Under the pieces are notes generated by a model that saw only the letters and a program-made list of their open reading frames with translations, made no database searches and had not been told where the DNA came from. Shown here piece by piece: positions 12,701-25,900 of a DNA stretch of 64,000 nt. Positions within the stretch are counted from its first letter, which is position 1. Each line of letters starts with the position of its first letter. The stretch comes from Cladopsammia gracilis (taxonomy: Eukaryota > Cnidaria > Anthozoa > Scleractinia > Dendrophylliidae), in the NCBI GenBank assembly GCA_022457155.1, contig JAJGOT010000353.1, positions 125,001 through 189,000 on the forward strand, in the 5' to 3' direction. The position numbers and the translations under genes were made by a program.

Positions 12701-13777
12701 GCTCTTGGAAATCATGCATTGCGTGCACACTCTACAGATTTATAATATTCACCAATCTGCTAGCAGATTAGTGAATAATCTGTAGGGTATGGGTAAGCTG
12801 ATTGCTAGACGAAGACAGATAGTGACTACAATGAATAATAAGACAAACAGCAATGCATTCAGTATTGATTGCCAATTAGTCCCCCCCCCCCCCCCTTCTC
12901 TCTCTGGGTGGGGAAACTCAAAGTGACGTGTGTGATCATTGTACTAGGTGAGTGACACCATCCCCCCCCCCCCCAACCAACCCTCCCGGGTCAGTCACTC
13001 AGCCAGTCAGATATATTGTAAGTACAGTCAATTAGCAATAAATCAAACCATCGATCAATCAACTTATCAATCAAAAATCAATCTTTATCGGTTCAGCTGC
13101 CAAACAATCACCGTAATTCTTGGCTTTTTATACGGCAAAACAGTCAGTCAGTCGGAGTTGATCCGATTGGCGAAATAGAACTGTATTGATGGTTTGCAAT
13201 CACGTGACCTTCAGTCCTGTGGGACTCAAATGACAAAGGCCATGGCGGCCATGTTGGTGCCAGAACAAAAGAAGTTCATCAAAATTCTTTTGTAGGTGTC
13301 CTCCAACATGGCCGCCGTGATGTCATGTGCAAACCAAGAATATCATGGTAAGAAACTAAAAAAAAAATGTGCTCAAAATATATAAATTTTGTAAGGTGAT
13401 ATATCAATAAGGAAGGAGCGACTTTACAATACCCGGCCACTTATTTACATATCCCTAAATCTTTGTTAGAACTAACCATACGAAAACAAAAGAATCTATT
13501 CTTATTCAATGAGATGCAAATAAGTGGCCGGGTATTGTAAAGTCTAGCCCCTTTGTTTTTTTATTGTTTGAATTTTGGCGCGAATTTCGCGCCAACCATT
13601 CTCGTCGAACAGGAACAGGGCAATATTAAAATCAACAAAATTACCCAACAAACCTTGAAGAGCCTTGACAATCTCACTCCCGTGGAATCTTTCGTTAACA
13701 AGAATATGTCCAGGTAGAATACAAGCGCCATGGAGCCGCGGTTGAGTGGAAGTGATTTGTGATGAACGCGACGCCAT
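9716..13777 (-). CDS. FAAP24: FAAP24, Fanconi anaemia core complex-associated protein 24
   Basis: Coding exons on the - strand are 13777-13654, 12504-12362, 11664-11515, 11270-11126, 10668-10637 and 9826-9716, giving 705 nt and 234 aa (human is 215). Phases agree at every GT-AG junction. The start is the ATG of MASRSSQ, from which the protein aligns end to end with the family. An upstream in-frame ATG at 13849 would add about 24 residues. Family landmarks are GHILVNERFHGSEIVKALQG near the N-terminus, VVYLTEADLV, EKTSLSSQYFYDLQKF and LLPVASPTEA in the degenerate XPF/ERCC4-type nuclease fold. A C-terminal tandem helix-hairpin-helix region follows (TIPGLGQKKAMALL, then SIEQISKASVASLATVVGKANAQQLKDFF). 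In known animals FAAP24 pairs with FANCM, binds branched or single-stranded DNA and helps load the core complex at interstrand crosslinks. As in the family, the nuclease motif is not conserved, so it should bind rather than cut. It diverges from CTNNBL1 across 152 bp. Confidence 0.92.
11800..11948. mobile_element. short CAGGGGTGTCATTAA inverted-repeat element
   Basis: The left end CAGGGGTGTCATTAA and right end TTAATGACACCCCTG are exact inverted copies in FAAP24 intron 2, flanked by ATGT. The same terminus begins the larger element at 19769. Confidence 0.65.
12527..12622. mobile_element. hairpin MITE, AACAATTATTGGA family (copy 1)
   Basis: Near-palindromic arms with ends AACAATTATTGGAT and AATAATTGTT, sitting just upstream of FAAP24 exon 2. 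It shares its termini with the copy at 14460-14610. Confidence 0.65.
13191..13335. mobile_element. hairpin MITE with GGTTTGCA ends
   Basis: Inverted ends (GGTTTGCAATCACGTGAC and the complement ending at 13335) enclose a second inverted pair, ATGGCGGCCATGTTGG and CCAACATGGCCGCC. It lies in FAAP24 intron 1. Confidence 0.65.
13422..13542. mobile_element. hairpin element with perfect 25-bp inverted arms
   Basis: CTTTACAATACCCGGCCACT... at 13422-13446 is exactly complementary to 13518-13542. The element lies about 110 bp past FAAP24 exon 1. Confidence 0.7.
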
Positions 13778-13929
13778 TTTGTTTGGCTGCATCAGCGATT
13801 CGTTATCAGCGGTAAGAAGCATGGAAGTAAGCGCAGACAAGTTGCGCATGAAATTCGAAAGTTGTCACGTTTTTCTGTCACGTTGTAAATAAATGTGGTG
13901 AAAAAAATCATTGCTTTTCTGCTTTCAAA
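13778..13929. promoter_or_regulatory. candidate bidirectional promoter of FAAP24 and CTNNBL1
   Basis: Only 152 bp separate the two opposed start codons, so both 5' UTRs and the core promoter(s) must lie here or inside the neighbouring first exons. No TATA box is obvious, which is usual for housekeeping head-to-head pairs. Confidence 0.6.
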
Positions 13930-16900
13930 ATGAATGTAGCTGAGTTACTAGCATTTCAGGTATGTTGAGGTTTTATTTCAGTGCTTGCTTTTTGGGTTAT
14001 TACCATAATATCCGTTCCCAATACTTCTTGTATCATAATTTTAAGATTCTAGTGTTGCCATCATATAAGACTTAAACTTAAACTTAAGACTTACGTGTAT
14101 AAAGACTTCTGTTGATTGATCAAAATGTTATTGAACAGGTTTCTACTTACTTTACCTTAAAACTCGACTACTTTTTTATATTACTTTTAATTGAACCAGC
14201 CTCAACTGTAATTTTCTTACTTGTCTTGTGCTTTGTTTCTGTGCTTTAATGAATATTATTATACATTGGTGTCACTAGCTCGATTTTAATTGGCTATAAG
14301 CATGCAGCTAATTATTGCTTGCTGTTTCTGTTACGTCATACCTACAGACAATAGTTTTATGCATGCAGAAATGATGTCATACCTACAGACAATAGTTTTA
14401 TGCATGCAGAAGTGTGCGCTCTTGTCTTTACAAGTGCAGCTCAGGAATATGCATAATAAAACAAATTATTGGATTCGGTTTTCGCATGATAGCGATAATT
14501 ATCAAGGCCTCAGTTTTTGTTATCCGCCTCAGCCTTTGGCTTCGGCAGATAACACAAACTTTAGCCTTGATAATTATCGCTATCATGCTCAACCTCATCC
14601 AATAATTGTTAATTCTCCACTGAACCATCTGCTTCTCCTGTCAGTTAGCTGCAGAGTTAGCTAAAAAGTTACTACAGAAAACAGAGCCATTGATTTGCAT
14701 ACCATGAAACAAAAATAGGTTCCCTTGGGGAGCATGTGTCTACTGCTTGCTGCTAAATACACTGTAGGCAATTAACCTGCGAGCAGTGGATTCTCCTATG
14801 CTGAGCTATGCCAAACGAGAAAGAAACCACTGCGAGCATCCGTTAGTCCCTTTGATCAAGCCGCCGTCCAGCACCATGGACGAAAAAATAAACGTTAGCC
14901 TCTCGCGCATGCACTCATCCACATAACTGCTGCGTTTAAGCGAGCCCGCTATGCCCAAGGGGGGGGGGGGGGGTACTCAGGTATATTAGTGACGGGGAGG
15001 TGCGAAAACCTTTTTTTGGTTTTGAAATTAGCGATCTGAGGACTTTTTTGGGGTTAGAAAAAAGTGGTGACTTTTTTTGGGTGAAAGATTTTGGTAAGGA
15101 CTTTTTTGAGGGGTTGACTAAAAGCGAAGCCCAGGCTTCTCATTTTCATGTCACTCATTTTCATGTAACACATGTATTGCTCCTCACTTTCAAAGAATGA
15201 CTGCAGTCTGCCTAAAGTTTGTGACAGATGCATGATGAATAAAGAAAGGTGGACGCAAAAACTGTCTGGAACTCTCTTGATGTGCATTTTTGTAACTTTT
15301 TTATACAGAGAGAAAAAAAATGGACTTTTTTTGGGTTACGTTCTGGGCCGTTGGTCTTTTTTGTGGTCTGGTTTTAGCCTGATAGGACTTTTCTTGGGTC
15401 TAACAATTTGGCCTCATTCGCACCACCCCCCCCCCCCCTTGGGCCACTATGTAACAATCAAAATGGTGTCCAAGGTGACAAAGACATTTTTGCCACGAAA
15501 CAACCGCAGTGCTACAATTTTCCCTTGAAACAACCTCAAATGCATCACATGGCTGCGCATGCTTGATGGAAAAGTAAACAGATGCTCGCAGTGGTTTCTC
15601 TCTCGTTCAGCGTATTTCTTCATAGAAGAATCCACTGCTCGCTCATTGGGTAGTAGGCAATTTACATGATGGCATCATTAATTTACTAAAACTGCCAGAA
15701 TTCATTTTGTTTTTCCTTTGTTAATTGAATTTTGTAATCCCACTGGAGCTTAATAAATAACAATAGCTCTAATTAACACGAGAAAACAAAAACCTGAAGG
15801 ATTCTGGCATTTGTGGTTAATGACACCATCATGAATTCGAACCAGAGTGGAAAAATATACTCATATAAAATGAATTTTAATTCGTAAGATTGAATATGTC
15901 ATTGGGAAATGTTTTTTTGTTTACGTTATTTCTCGAAAAGACTTTTCCACACTTTCTACGGACAAATTAAATTCTGCAAAAGTCGACACTTTGAACCTTA
16001 TAAATCTCTGAATATTGAAACTGATGAAAAATTGGCTGAAGATCAGACAGGACAATATCAAAAGCTGTGCATGACAACCACGTGCATGACAACCGCATGC
16101 ATGACAACCGCGTGCATGACAACCGCGTGCATGACAACCGCGTGCATGACAATCACGTGGGTTAAGAATATCATTGCTATCCGCCAGGTGACCTAGTGGA
16201 GTTGGCGATCCTTTCAGTCTTGAGTGGCTTAATTCAACTTGGAAAACCATCTATTTTCGAGTAAAGTGAATTCTTTGGTAACCGTTATAACTCCGGTTAT
16301 ATATACAGAACGAAATGGGGAATTGGGTTTCATAATCATAACCCTCAAAGTAGTAAATGGTTACTTCGTGCCAAGTTTAGTTTTCTTTTTTTTTTCTTCT
16401 TCTTTGGATACAAAGAAAGCACTTAATTACTGTGCAGTAGCTTTTTCAAGTTAAGTGGTTCTCTAAAGAATGCACTTCTTGATTTTTGATTTTTGGCAGC
16501 CTGAAAAAGGAACAAAAAGGAAGAAGGAAGGAAAGAATGACAATCAAATGTCAAATAATTCTAAAAAGAGGCCAATAGCTGCAGATTTGGAGGCCCTTCC
16601 TACAGGTTCTGGGCTATCAGAGGAAGAAAGAATGAAGATATTGGAAATGGTGGAAAATGAGCCAGAGGTTAGTGGTGAGATGATGGGTCAGTTTTCCATG
16701 TATGACCTCATGATATGTCAATCAAAGGTTCCCATGAGCCGACTCATGAGTACAAAACAACCTTCAGACCCTCCCCTCCCCTAGGCATTTTGCTTCAACA
16801 ACCCCCCACCCCTGTGTCCAACTACCCACCCTCCCCATGGGTAAGGCAGGTGACCATTACATATTGCAGGCTCACCATTTGTGGTGCAAAAATGAATAAG

Positions 16901-19900
16901 AGTGAACCATAAAGGAAAGGTAACAATTGTAATACTTGGTGGTGGAGATCTGCAATGATGGACCAGCATCCCATCCAGTGGGGTCAAGTTTTAGTCTCCT
17001 CCTGACTTCATGATACAGAAACTGTGTCAGCACAATGACCTACCTGGCTCTTCCAATCCATTAGATTGAACATAAACTTTACCTCGACATTTGTTATTAA
17101 ATAACAATAACATAACCTTGTTTGTTTTAGGTTGAGGCCCTTGATGTAGGCTCCCTTAAGAGGATGTTACTTTTTTTTGAAAAGAAAGTTACAAAAAATC
17201 AGGAAATGAGGATAAAGTACCCAGAGAACCCTGAAAAGTATGTTGCATGCCACTTTTTTATGATAAATTATTGGAGCTATTGCTAGATAGTAATGCAATG
17301 TCGACCTCATTACATGTATGTTATCATTGCTTTGCTTTCCTTTTGTAAGTCTTTGCTATGGCAAAGCTAAAGACAAGAAGAAAAATTCTCAAACTCATTA
17401 ACCCTTTAAAGCCCTAAGAGTGATCAGCATCAAATTTCTCCTTGTAATATCAATGCCTTATCAATCAAAAAGGTCATGAGAATTAAGGCATGATAAACAA
17501 GATGAATTCTCTTGATATCCAAACAATTTCTCCCAACTACTTCTATGGGAAATGTATAAGGACAAGAAAGGAGAATTTAAATTTTGATATTAGGGCTTAA
17601 AGCGTTAATAATTCATCAAGCTTGCACAAAGAAAATCTTAAGGCTAGCGTGATGGTGGTTTGGAACTGATCTTACTTACAGTGTAGCATAAATTTTGGCC
17701 ACTTTATTCCTTCATTTTCTCCAATGATGTTTTCGGTGTTTGGAAAAACTGATGAAACTCTCTTTCTCGTGTTTAATGTATTACATAAAATACATGTATA
17801 CATTGTATGTGACGAATAGATGTTAGTGATATTAAAATTTACTCTCTCATAACTACAGATTCATGGACTCAGAGCTTGATCTTAATGATGAAGTTCAGAA
17901 GCTGCATGTCATAGCCACAGTTCCTCATCTTTATCAGCACATTGTTGATGTTAATGCTGTTGGTACAATACTGGGGTTGTTAAGCCATGAGAATTCAGGT
18001 AAAAATGTGTTGTTTAATATTATTTTACTATCCAGTATTAAACAAAGTGTTCAATTCATTCATTTTGTAATGGAAATCAATCTTCCCACAGATATTTCTA
18101 TAGCTGTTATTGATCTGTTACAAGAGATGACAGATGTGGACACCCTGAATGAGAGTGAAGAAGGAGCTGCTGCACTCATTGATGCACTTGTAAGTTTCAA
18201 AATTTTTAAGTTTGTAAATGGTTTGAACCCAGGTGTATCAGTAGTCTGTAGAGCGCGATTGTCTGGGATAGTTTACTTCTGAAAAGAACTTTTGTTGTGG
18301 ACAATGACTGATGTTTCGACAACCTGAGTGAAAGTCATCCTCAGAGTCATACATCACTGAAATGATGCCAACAGCTACATTGTACCTGTGGCCTGCAAAT
18401 GACTCGTCAACAGAATGGGTGAACAAAAGACTGAAGTCACCAACAAAATAGACCGACAAAAATTACGCTGCCTAACAATACATAGACCTAAATGCACCAA
18501 TCACTGAAATGTGTCTCAACAGCCAATAACACAATAGCAAAACTAATCAATGATAGCAACAACCAGATATTAATACCATCAACTGATGGTTTACAATTCA
18601 CATGACATCTACTTGAGTCTGAAGATGACATCTGCTCCGGTTGTCAAAATGCCAGTCACTGTCAACAACAACAGTAAGGTGTTCCTTTCATAACCTCACT
18701 AAAATTAACCTGGATGATTACACTTGGCAGACTAATTTTAAGCTTACAGTGTACCTTCGGGGGTGTCTCCAGTATAACAGCTCTAGCGTCTTAAGATTAG
18801 ACTTAATATACCTAAACCCAGATATCAAATTAAAGCTTATAGAGCTGGCTATCTAAATATGGAAACCATTTGGTAAAAAAATGAATTGTCGAATTTTTTA
18901 CGACGTCCGAATCAGTTTTAAAACGCTGTAACTCAAAGCGATTATTATATTTTGCTAATTTGATTTATTCTCGGGTTTCCGGACACGAAGCGCTAAAAAA
19001 ACGTGTCGGCGATTTCCCATATTCAATTGCAGTAAAAAGTTACAGAATATTTTCGAAAAGGGGAGAAAAAAAATTGTAATGATCGCACGGAAATGGCTCT
19101 TGACGAAAAAGTTTTCGGAATTAAGAAATTCGCCGACAAGTTTTTGTTGATTATATGTTAGCCTAGCTTCTGTCCAAATTTAAGGAAAATCGAACAAATT
19201 TCCTTTGAGTTGTAGCTCTTTAAAGTGTCCCCAACAAGCGAAAAATTAACTTTGAGAAAACGGCGCTTAAAGAAACATATCGCTTAATAAACAAACTCCG
19301 CCCACAAAAGTTATACCGTCATTTCTCCGTCAATTTTCACTATTTTTCGATAATTTTTTTTTGGATGAAAGTTCATCCTGTAAACTTTATTTTAACGCCA
19401 AAAAAAATTTTTCAATAAATTTTCGATCTGAAGGTACACTGTAACCTTAAAGGTTGGTGGATGGGGGGGGGGGGGGGGGGCACACCATCCCAAATTTAAA
19501 TGACTGATATTTAACTGCCTGAGCTCAGTCAGGCTAGCAACTTCACTCATTTACTAGAGATAGGACTTCCCACAAGTAATGCAATGTTAGCTAGTAATGC
19601 AATGTTGACCTCAGCCCCTCTTGTAATTACATATCCCAAATTTTCATGACATCTAGACCTAAACTTTACAGAATCTCCTCTTTCAAATAAAATAATTTTG
19701 TTTTTTTGGGATGAATGCAGTGTAGGTCAAGTTGAATCAGCTACCCACTCTTTCTGTCCAGTGTTTGTGTCAGGGGTGTCAATTAAGGGTTAAAACTGGG
19801 ATTTCCCCAGCTTTTTGCTGCGAAACGAGCGTAGCGAGTGAGCAGCAACATAATCAGGATTTAAAAGAAATATATGAGAAAAAAAATATAAGCCAGGAAA

Positions 19901-22900
19901 AATCTCGATTTGATCACTTTTTACCAGAATTCACTGTGCCACGAACACATTTTGGGCCAGAATGCACTGCGCCACGAACAGTAGCCTCGCTTGCTGCTTC
20001 AAGATTTGTAATATTTTGGTCCAACATGTCCAAGTCGAAATCTGAACTCAAGTGTCAAAGACTACCGCGAGTTGAGCGAGGACTGTGAGGCATGGCCGGC
20101 AATAGGACCGTTGGATAGCAAAGATTTTAGAAGATTATACGGAATAAAAGACAAATTTATTTTGAAATCACTCCGACAGCGGTCGATGTGACTGAACTGA
20201 GCTGAGCGCGCGGAGACGCGAACTCGATACGGCTAGCTGGTAACACAACATACTCATTATCAATAATTCACCTAAATTTTCACACCCTCCTCGTGGTGAA
20301 CGCGTCCTGTGCTCAACAATATTCTACAGACATTGCAAGAACTTGATGCGTGAATTACAAAACAAAATTAGTCTTAATATCAGCTGGAGTTTTCGTCGAT
20401 TCATCCCGGTTACATTTGCTTTGCTTCCCCTCAAAAAACGAAAAAGAAAATTCTGTAATACAAGCAAGACGACAAAACAGCATTATTACAACAAATTTAC
20501 CGCAGCAATTACTATCTTTTGGATACACTAGTATAATTCTTAGTCCTGACTACTGAGCCAGACAAACTACACATTACATGTACCACCGATGGACCTTTTT
20601 CATAAATGTTGGCTGATTAATTATTCTCTTATGTTCATGCCAATCAGCCTGACTAGCCTCATTAGCATGTGCAAAATCAAAAGGATATTTACACTGTACT
20701 CTAAAATTAGGCTAGTAGGGCTTATCAACTTACATATAAAAAAAAATATTAAATTGGCAGCCATTTATGAAAAAGGTCTACAGACCTCTTCTTTCTCCAG
20801 CTGCTACAAAAATTAGTGACAGCCCTGTTGTGTGCAAACCATTAATTATGCTCTCAAGGATACCGGTACTTATAAATCTTGTTTACATTTCATTGTAGCT
20901 TGATGGTCAAGTAATTGCATTGTTGGTACAGAATCTGGACAGACTTGATGAAAATGTCAAGGAAGATAGTGATGGTGTACATAATACTCTAGGTCTGTAT
21001 TGCAGTTATTTAGCCTATAAAAAATATCCAAGAGCTCTAAATTCCAAGTTCCATAATCAATACTTTTTACCTCTTTACTTACATCTCTGAGGGTGATTAC
21101 TATTTTTAAATGACCTCATTAACTTCTGGCCCATTAATTCGGTATTCCTGTTTTTAGAATTTGGGGGGGGGGGGGTGTTTATTAGGTATGGACATTAATA
21201 TTATAGAGAGACATTTATTGCAACTTAAATAAAGTTTTAAATGTTATGCAATGCATGTGGCAGAACACACTCTTTACAACATCATTGTCAAATTTCTTGT
21301 CTGTTCTGTCCATCTTTTGCTTCCTCAGTCCATGTGCTGTAAATGCATGTAACCTAGAGTTTTTATTATTTTATGGCATTTGTTAGAGAGTGGGTGTTTG
21401 TTAGGTCATTTATGATGTTGTATGCTTTTTTACCTGTGAATAGGAATCATAGAAAATATGACAGAACTAAGAACTGCTGTGAGTCAAGCAGCAGGTGAAC
21501 AAGGGATGCTGGGCTGGCTTCTAAGAAGACTTAAGGTATTAGCAGGCTTCTGCGTTACTCAACTACCTTATGATATATAATAAAAATGTTATTATGTCAT
21601 TGCCTTGATTGAGTTGCTACAGGTACCGGTAAATAAATGGCCATTTTCAGGGCTCGACCTTAACTTTTGTTATTTGTAGGTTCTCACTAGCCAAAGAGCT
21701 CTTTCTACTAGCCATAAAAATTTCAGTTAAAGTTAGTAATTACCCTAGTTTTAAACATCTAGTATCAAATCACACTTATGAAAGAAGGATAAAAATTTGA
21801 GGATGAAGAAAAAGCCTCTTATATCCATTGAAGATCGTTGAAGCGTGTGAACAACAAGATGGCATTCACTTGCAATCGAAGTGCGAGATGGGAACACTCG
21901 GATCCAGTCTCTAGCTGAGTATGGCTTTGTCGTGGAGCCTGTACGTATTTTGCTTCGTTCTTTTTTCTTTCTGCATAACATTGTGCCACAATTGTGTCAG
22001 CACTAAATTTATCTTTTACAGTTGACAAAGAAATTTGCCTCCATAATTTTGGTAGTCAACATGGCTAGTCACTAAGGGAATTTCACTAGCCAAAACTGAA
22101 AATCCAGTGGTATTTGGCGAGTTGACCACCACTAAGGTCGAGCCCTGATTTTCAAAAAGGATGGGTTTTGTGACTACATGTAGAAAACAAATATGCAATA
22201 TTGTTACAGTAGGTATGTGAAAGTTGCCAAGAATGGATCGCTTACACCCTATTTCTACTTTTTTCCCTTCACTTTATATATGAAATGCAAATTTTTCAAG
22301 TTTGATTTTACAAAATAGCTTACCATTATGGTTTTGTGCCATGTTAAGGTTTTGTGTGATGTTATGAACCATGTTAAGGTCTCTAAACTACTTTTTCTAA
22401 GAGATGTGAAATTTATTTATTTTTCAGCAAAAACCCCATTATGATGCCAACAAACTATATTGCAGTGAAATTCTCTCAATTCTTCTTCAAAATACAGAAG
22501 GTAATTATTTAGATATTTTGTTACAAAAGTTTAAGATGTGTTTGAAAAGCTAAAATTGTTCTTTTCTGTATTCAGAAAACAGACAACTGTTAGGGGAACT
22601 GAATGGAATTGACACTCTGCTTCAGTGCTTATCAGTAAGCTTTTTTTTTTATCAAATATTTGACATTCATTTGATTATTTTTCAATGCTTACACTGACAT
22701 TACATGTAGATTAAAAGGCAATGTTTCAGTTGAATTAAACAAAATGATCTACAAAAACTATAGTAAGCAAGCATACATGTATTTTGTCCTAAAGAACCAT
22801 AAGCTGTTACTAATCAATATTATTTTATTAATCCCAATTTACAGTTGTATAAGCGATATGATCCCACAACTTCAGATGAGTTAGAATTCATGGAGAATCT

Positions 22901-25900
22901 CTTCAACTGTTTGTGTTCCTCACTGATGTGTAATCCAAACAAAGATCTTTTCCTGAAGGGTGAAGGTCTTCAACTTATGATACTCATGTTGAGGTAAGCT
23001 ACATGTATGTCACCTTTTCGGTAGGATTTATATAGGAATTGCCACAATATGAAAGATTTTGCTCTTATTCCAGACTAACTAGTAAATCAATGAAATGATC
23101 TAAATAGTCTTGCTTTTGCAATATTTAAACTTGTGTCCAATTATCTCCGCCTATAGACTTGTACTGCTTTTATCCTTGCTATTAACTCTTTAAGGTGGGC
23201 AGACACGAGGGTCATGTAACAGGGACACGTCACAGGCACATGTACCAGCAACAAAAATTGGTGTAGTACACTCTGAGGGACGTGCAGCAGAGACATGTAG
23301 CAGGGACAAAATCATAGCGTTTGCACACACATGAAATGTTGCGGAAACATGTCTCAGGGACATGTTGCAGCAACACGTCCCCTCGTGTGAACCTGATATG
23401 ATCATAATTGTGCAATACCAAGCAATTTTGGGGACATTTTGTCCCCAGGACGTGTGTCATGAAGTTAAACAAGTTGAACTCTGTGCAACATGTCACAGGG
23501 ACAAAATGTCCCCAAAATTGGCATTTCACAGTTACACTGTATGATAGTATCAGTTCACACAAGGGGACATGTTGCTGCAACATGTCCCAGAGACATGTCC
23601 CTGCAACATTTTCATGTGTGTGCAAACGTGCAAAAAAAAAATTGCACCCCAAGAGAGACTGGTGTGCTAGAGGGGACAGCTGTTACAACTCACAACTCCA
23701 TATAAACGCTCCGTAAAGTTGTCTCTAGGGGAAGGGTTGTCTTGGTTACCCGAGACCATACAAATAGAGCCCTAGTTGCTGCATGTTCCGGCCGAGTAGC
23801 CACCTGTGGTTTGTGTGCGACTTTACCTTTACTAGTTTGAATAAGTTATTTAAACATCAAGAGGAAATTTATGTCTTGTAACCATTCCCTTTGTTTTCTT
23901 GACCTTATTTTATGATGTATTGATATTTCAAGGAGAAATCAGGTGCTAATAGACCACTTTCGATATATTAAAATTCAACTTGATGTTGAGGCCTGGAGAC
24001 AAAAACAAAGAGAATGAAAAAAACATGTTTATTCATTTCTTTTGTTTCAAAATAATGTAGCTTCAATTTTTATTTTTTAAATACTTCAGTATTACACAAT
24101 TTCACAGACACGCATATATAAAGCCTCGCTATCAAGTTGAATTTTAATATTTTGAAAGTGGCCTATTAGGCTGTAGCCTGTGAACAGGCTTCTTTTTGGG
24201 GAATTGGGTTAGGTTAAAATCGGCGAGCGAAGCGAGCCGAACGTGGACTGGGGAAGAGGGAAGGGGAGGCGGGGCTTGAAGGGTTAAATTATATGCGCTA
24301 TGTATGTTTCTAAGTGCCCTCTTTTGTTTATTGGATTCTCAGGGAAAAGAAGCTTTCTCGGAGAAGTTCCCTGAAGGTGCTGGATTATTCCATGCAAGGA
24401 CCCGAGGGCACCGAAAACTGCAGCAAGTTCATTGAATTTCTTGGACTTCGAAGTTTGTTTCCACTATTTATGAAGGTGAATCACTCATACCTGCTAAACA
24501 AGAAGAACCTAAGGTTTCTTCAACCACACTGGTGATGGTGCAAGGAGAGCATGAAATATGGGAAGAGTGGATTCTTGTGTGAAATATAACGTCTTATATT
24601 CAACCTTAGTATGTCCTTATGCACTACTTTTCTGTAGGAAAAGGGGTTGTGTGACAACCCGAATAATGACTGCGAAGGAGACTATTAAATGGCCGATTGT
24701 TGAGACAAAAGTCGCTTATCGCGAGAGAGGGAACATTCTTTTGAATGACACTGTTGTAGGATATTACCTTATAGTGTTCGGCATTGCTAATGTTTTGTTC
24801 CTACTGTATGTTCGCCTTGTTTTTCAGCCCCTTAAGAGCAACAAGAAGGTTGGATCTTCAGAAGACGAAATAGAAGGTAAGCTTCGGCTTCCTAATGTTC
24901 AGTTACGGTATTGGTTGATGACGCTGGCCTTATAAACGTCGTTAATAAAATCAACTTTTCGTGTTACAATGCGTGTACCCGAGTGCCAACCCGTTTTTAC
25001 TGCGCCTTTCAATACCATGCGGAATTTGAAATTCAAATTTCCACCAACGGTTGCGTTTTACACTGCCGTCAATCATCTTAGCTTACCTCTCAGGAAACAG
25101 ATCTTCACTTCAGTGAGTTCAAAAGGTCACGTCCGTGCATTATGATTGGTAGATTTCGATCCATTTTGTTTGTTTCTTTTTTACATGGTCCGTTGGCTTT
25201 CGTATTAATTATGATTGACGGCAGCGAATAAGGCAATCGTTGGTGGAGATTTGAATTTCAAATTCCGCATGTTATTGAAAGGCGCAGTAACGAAAATGGA
25301 AAACGGGAAAGGGATCCAGATCTTCGTTTTCCGCAGATTTTCGAAAAGGCTACAACAAGTGATGTCTCCTGTTGACTAGTAATCAGATTCTCCCAATAAC
25401 TCGGAAGTACATCTATATCTACATCTATAGTTGGTAAAGGTACAAGCGTCACGCCGATCTTTAAAATAAATTAAAAAAGTGCTAAGTGCTAGAGTAGATC
25501 AAGACCATGCATGGTGCGATTACTAAAAGTTCAGAAAAAATAATAGAATTAAAAAAAGTGTATATTCAGGGCCTTATTAAATCGTACTACGGTGTCTTTG
25601 CATTCTATATCAAATGGTAAAGCGTTCCCGTCTTTTATTCAGCGGGATACGTGGATAACTGGGAATCTGCTAGAAGTGGTCCCCAAAGATTACAATCATT
25701 TAATAGGCCATTTTCCGAGTTGCCTTTAGCCTCTCTATCAAAGCGAGCCTAGGTGCACAACCTTTCATATGAAAATGAGTTTTCATTCACATGCAAATAC
25801 AACTTATTTGCATGTGAATAAAACTCATTTTCATATGAAGGGTTGTGCACCTGGCCTCGCTTTGACAACGAGGCATAACGTAACTCGGAAATGGCCCATT

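Noticed and set aside
15909..16250. Frames with CMTTA or RGCHA repeats on both strands
   Set aside because: They are translations of the 15-bp minisatellite, not genes.
24558..24935. Long frame with a hydrophobic stretch overlapping CTNNBL1 exon 12
   Set aside because: Only 24828-24876 fits CTNNBL1; the rest is intron read through in the same frame.
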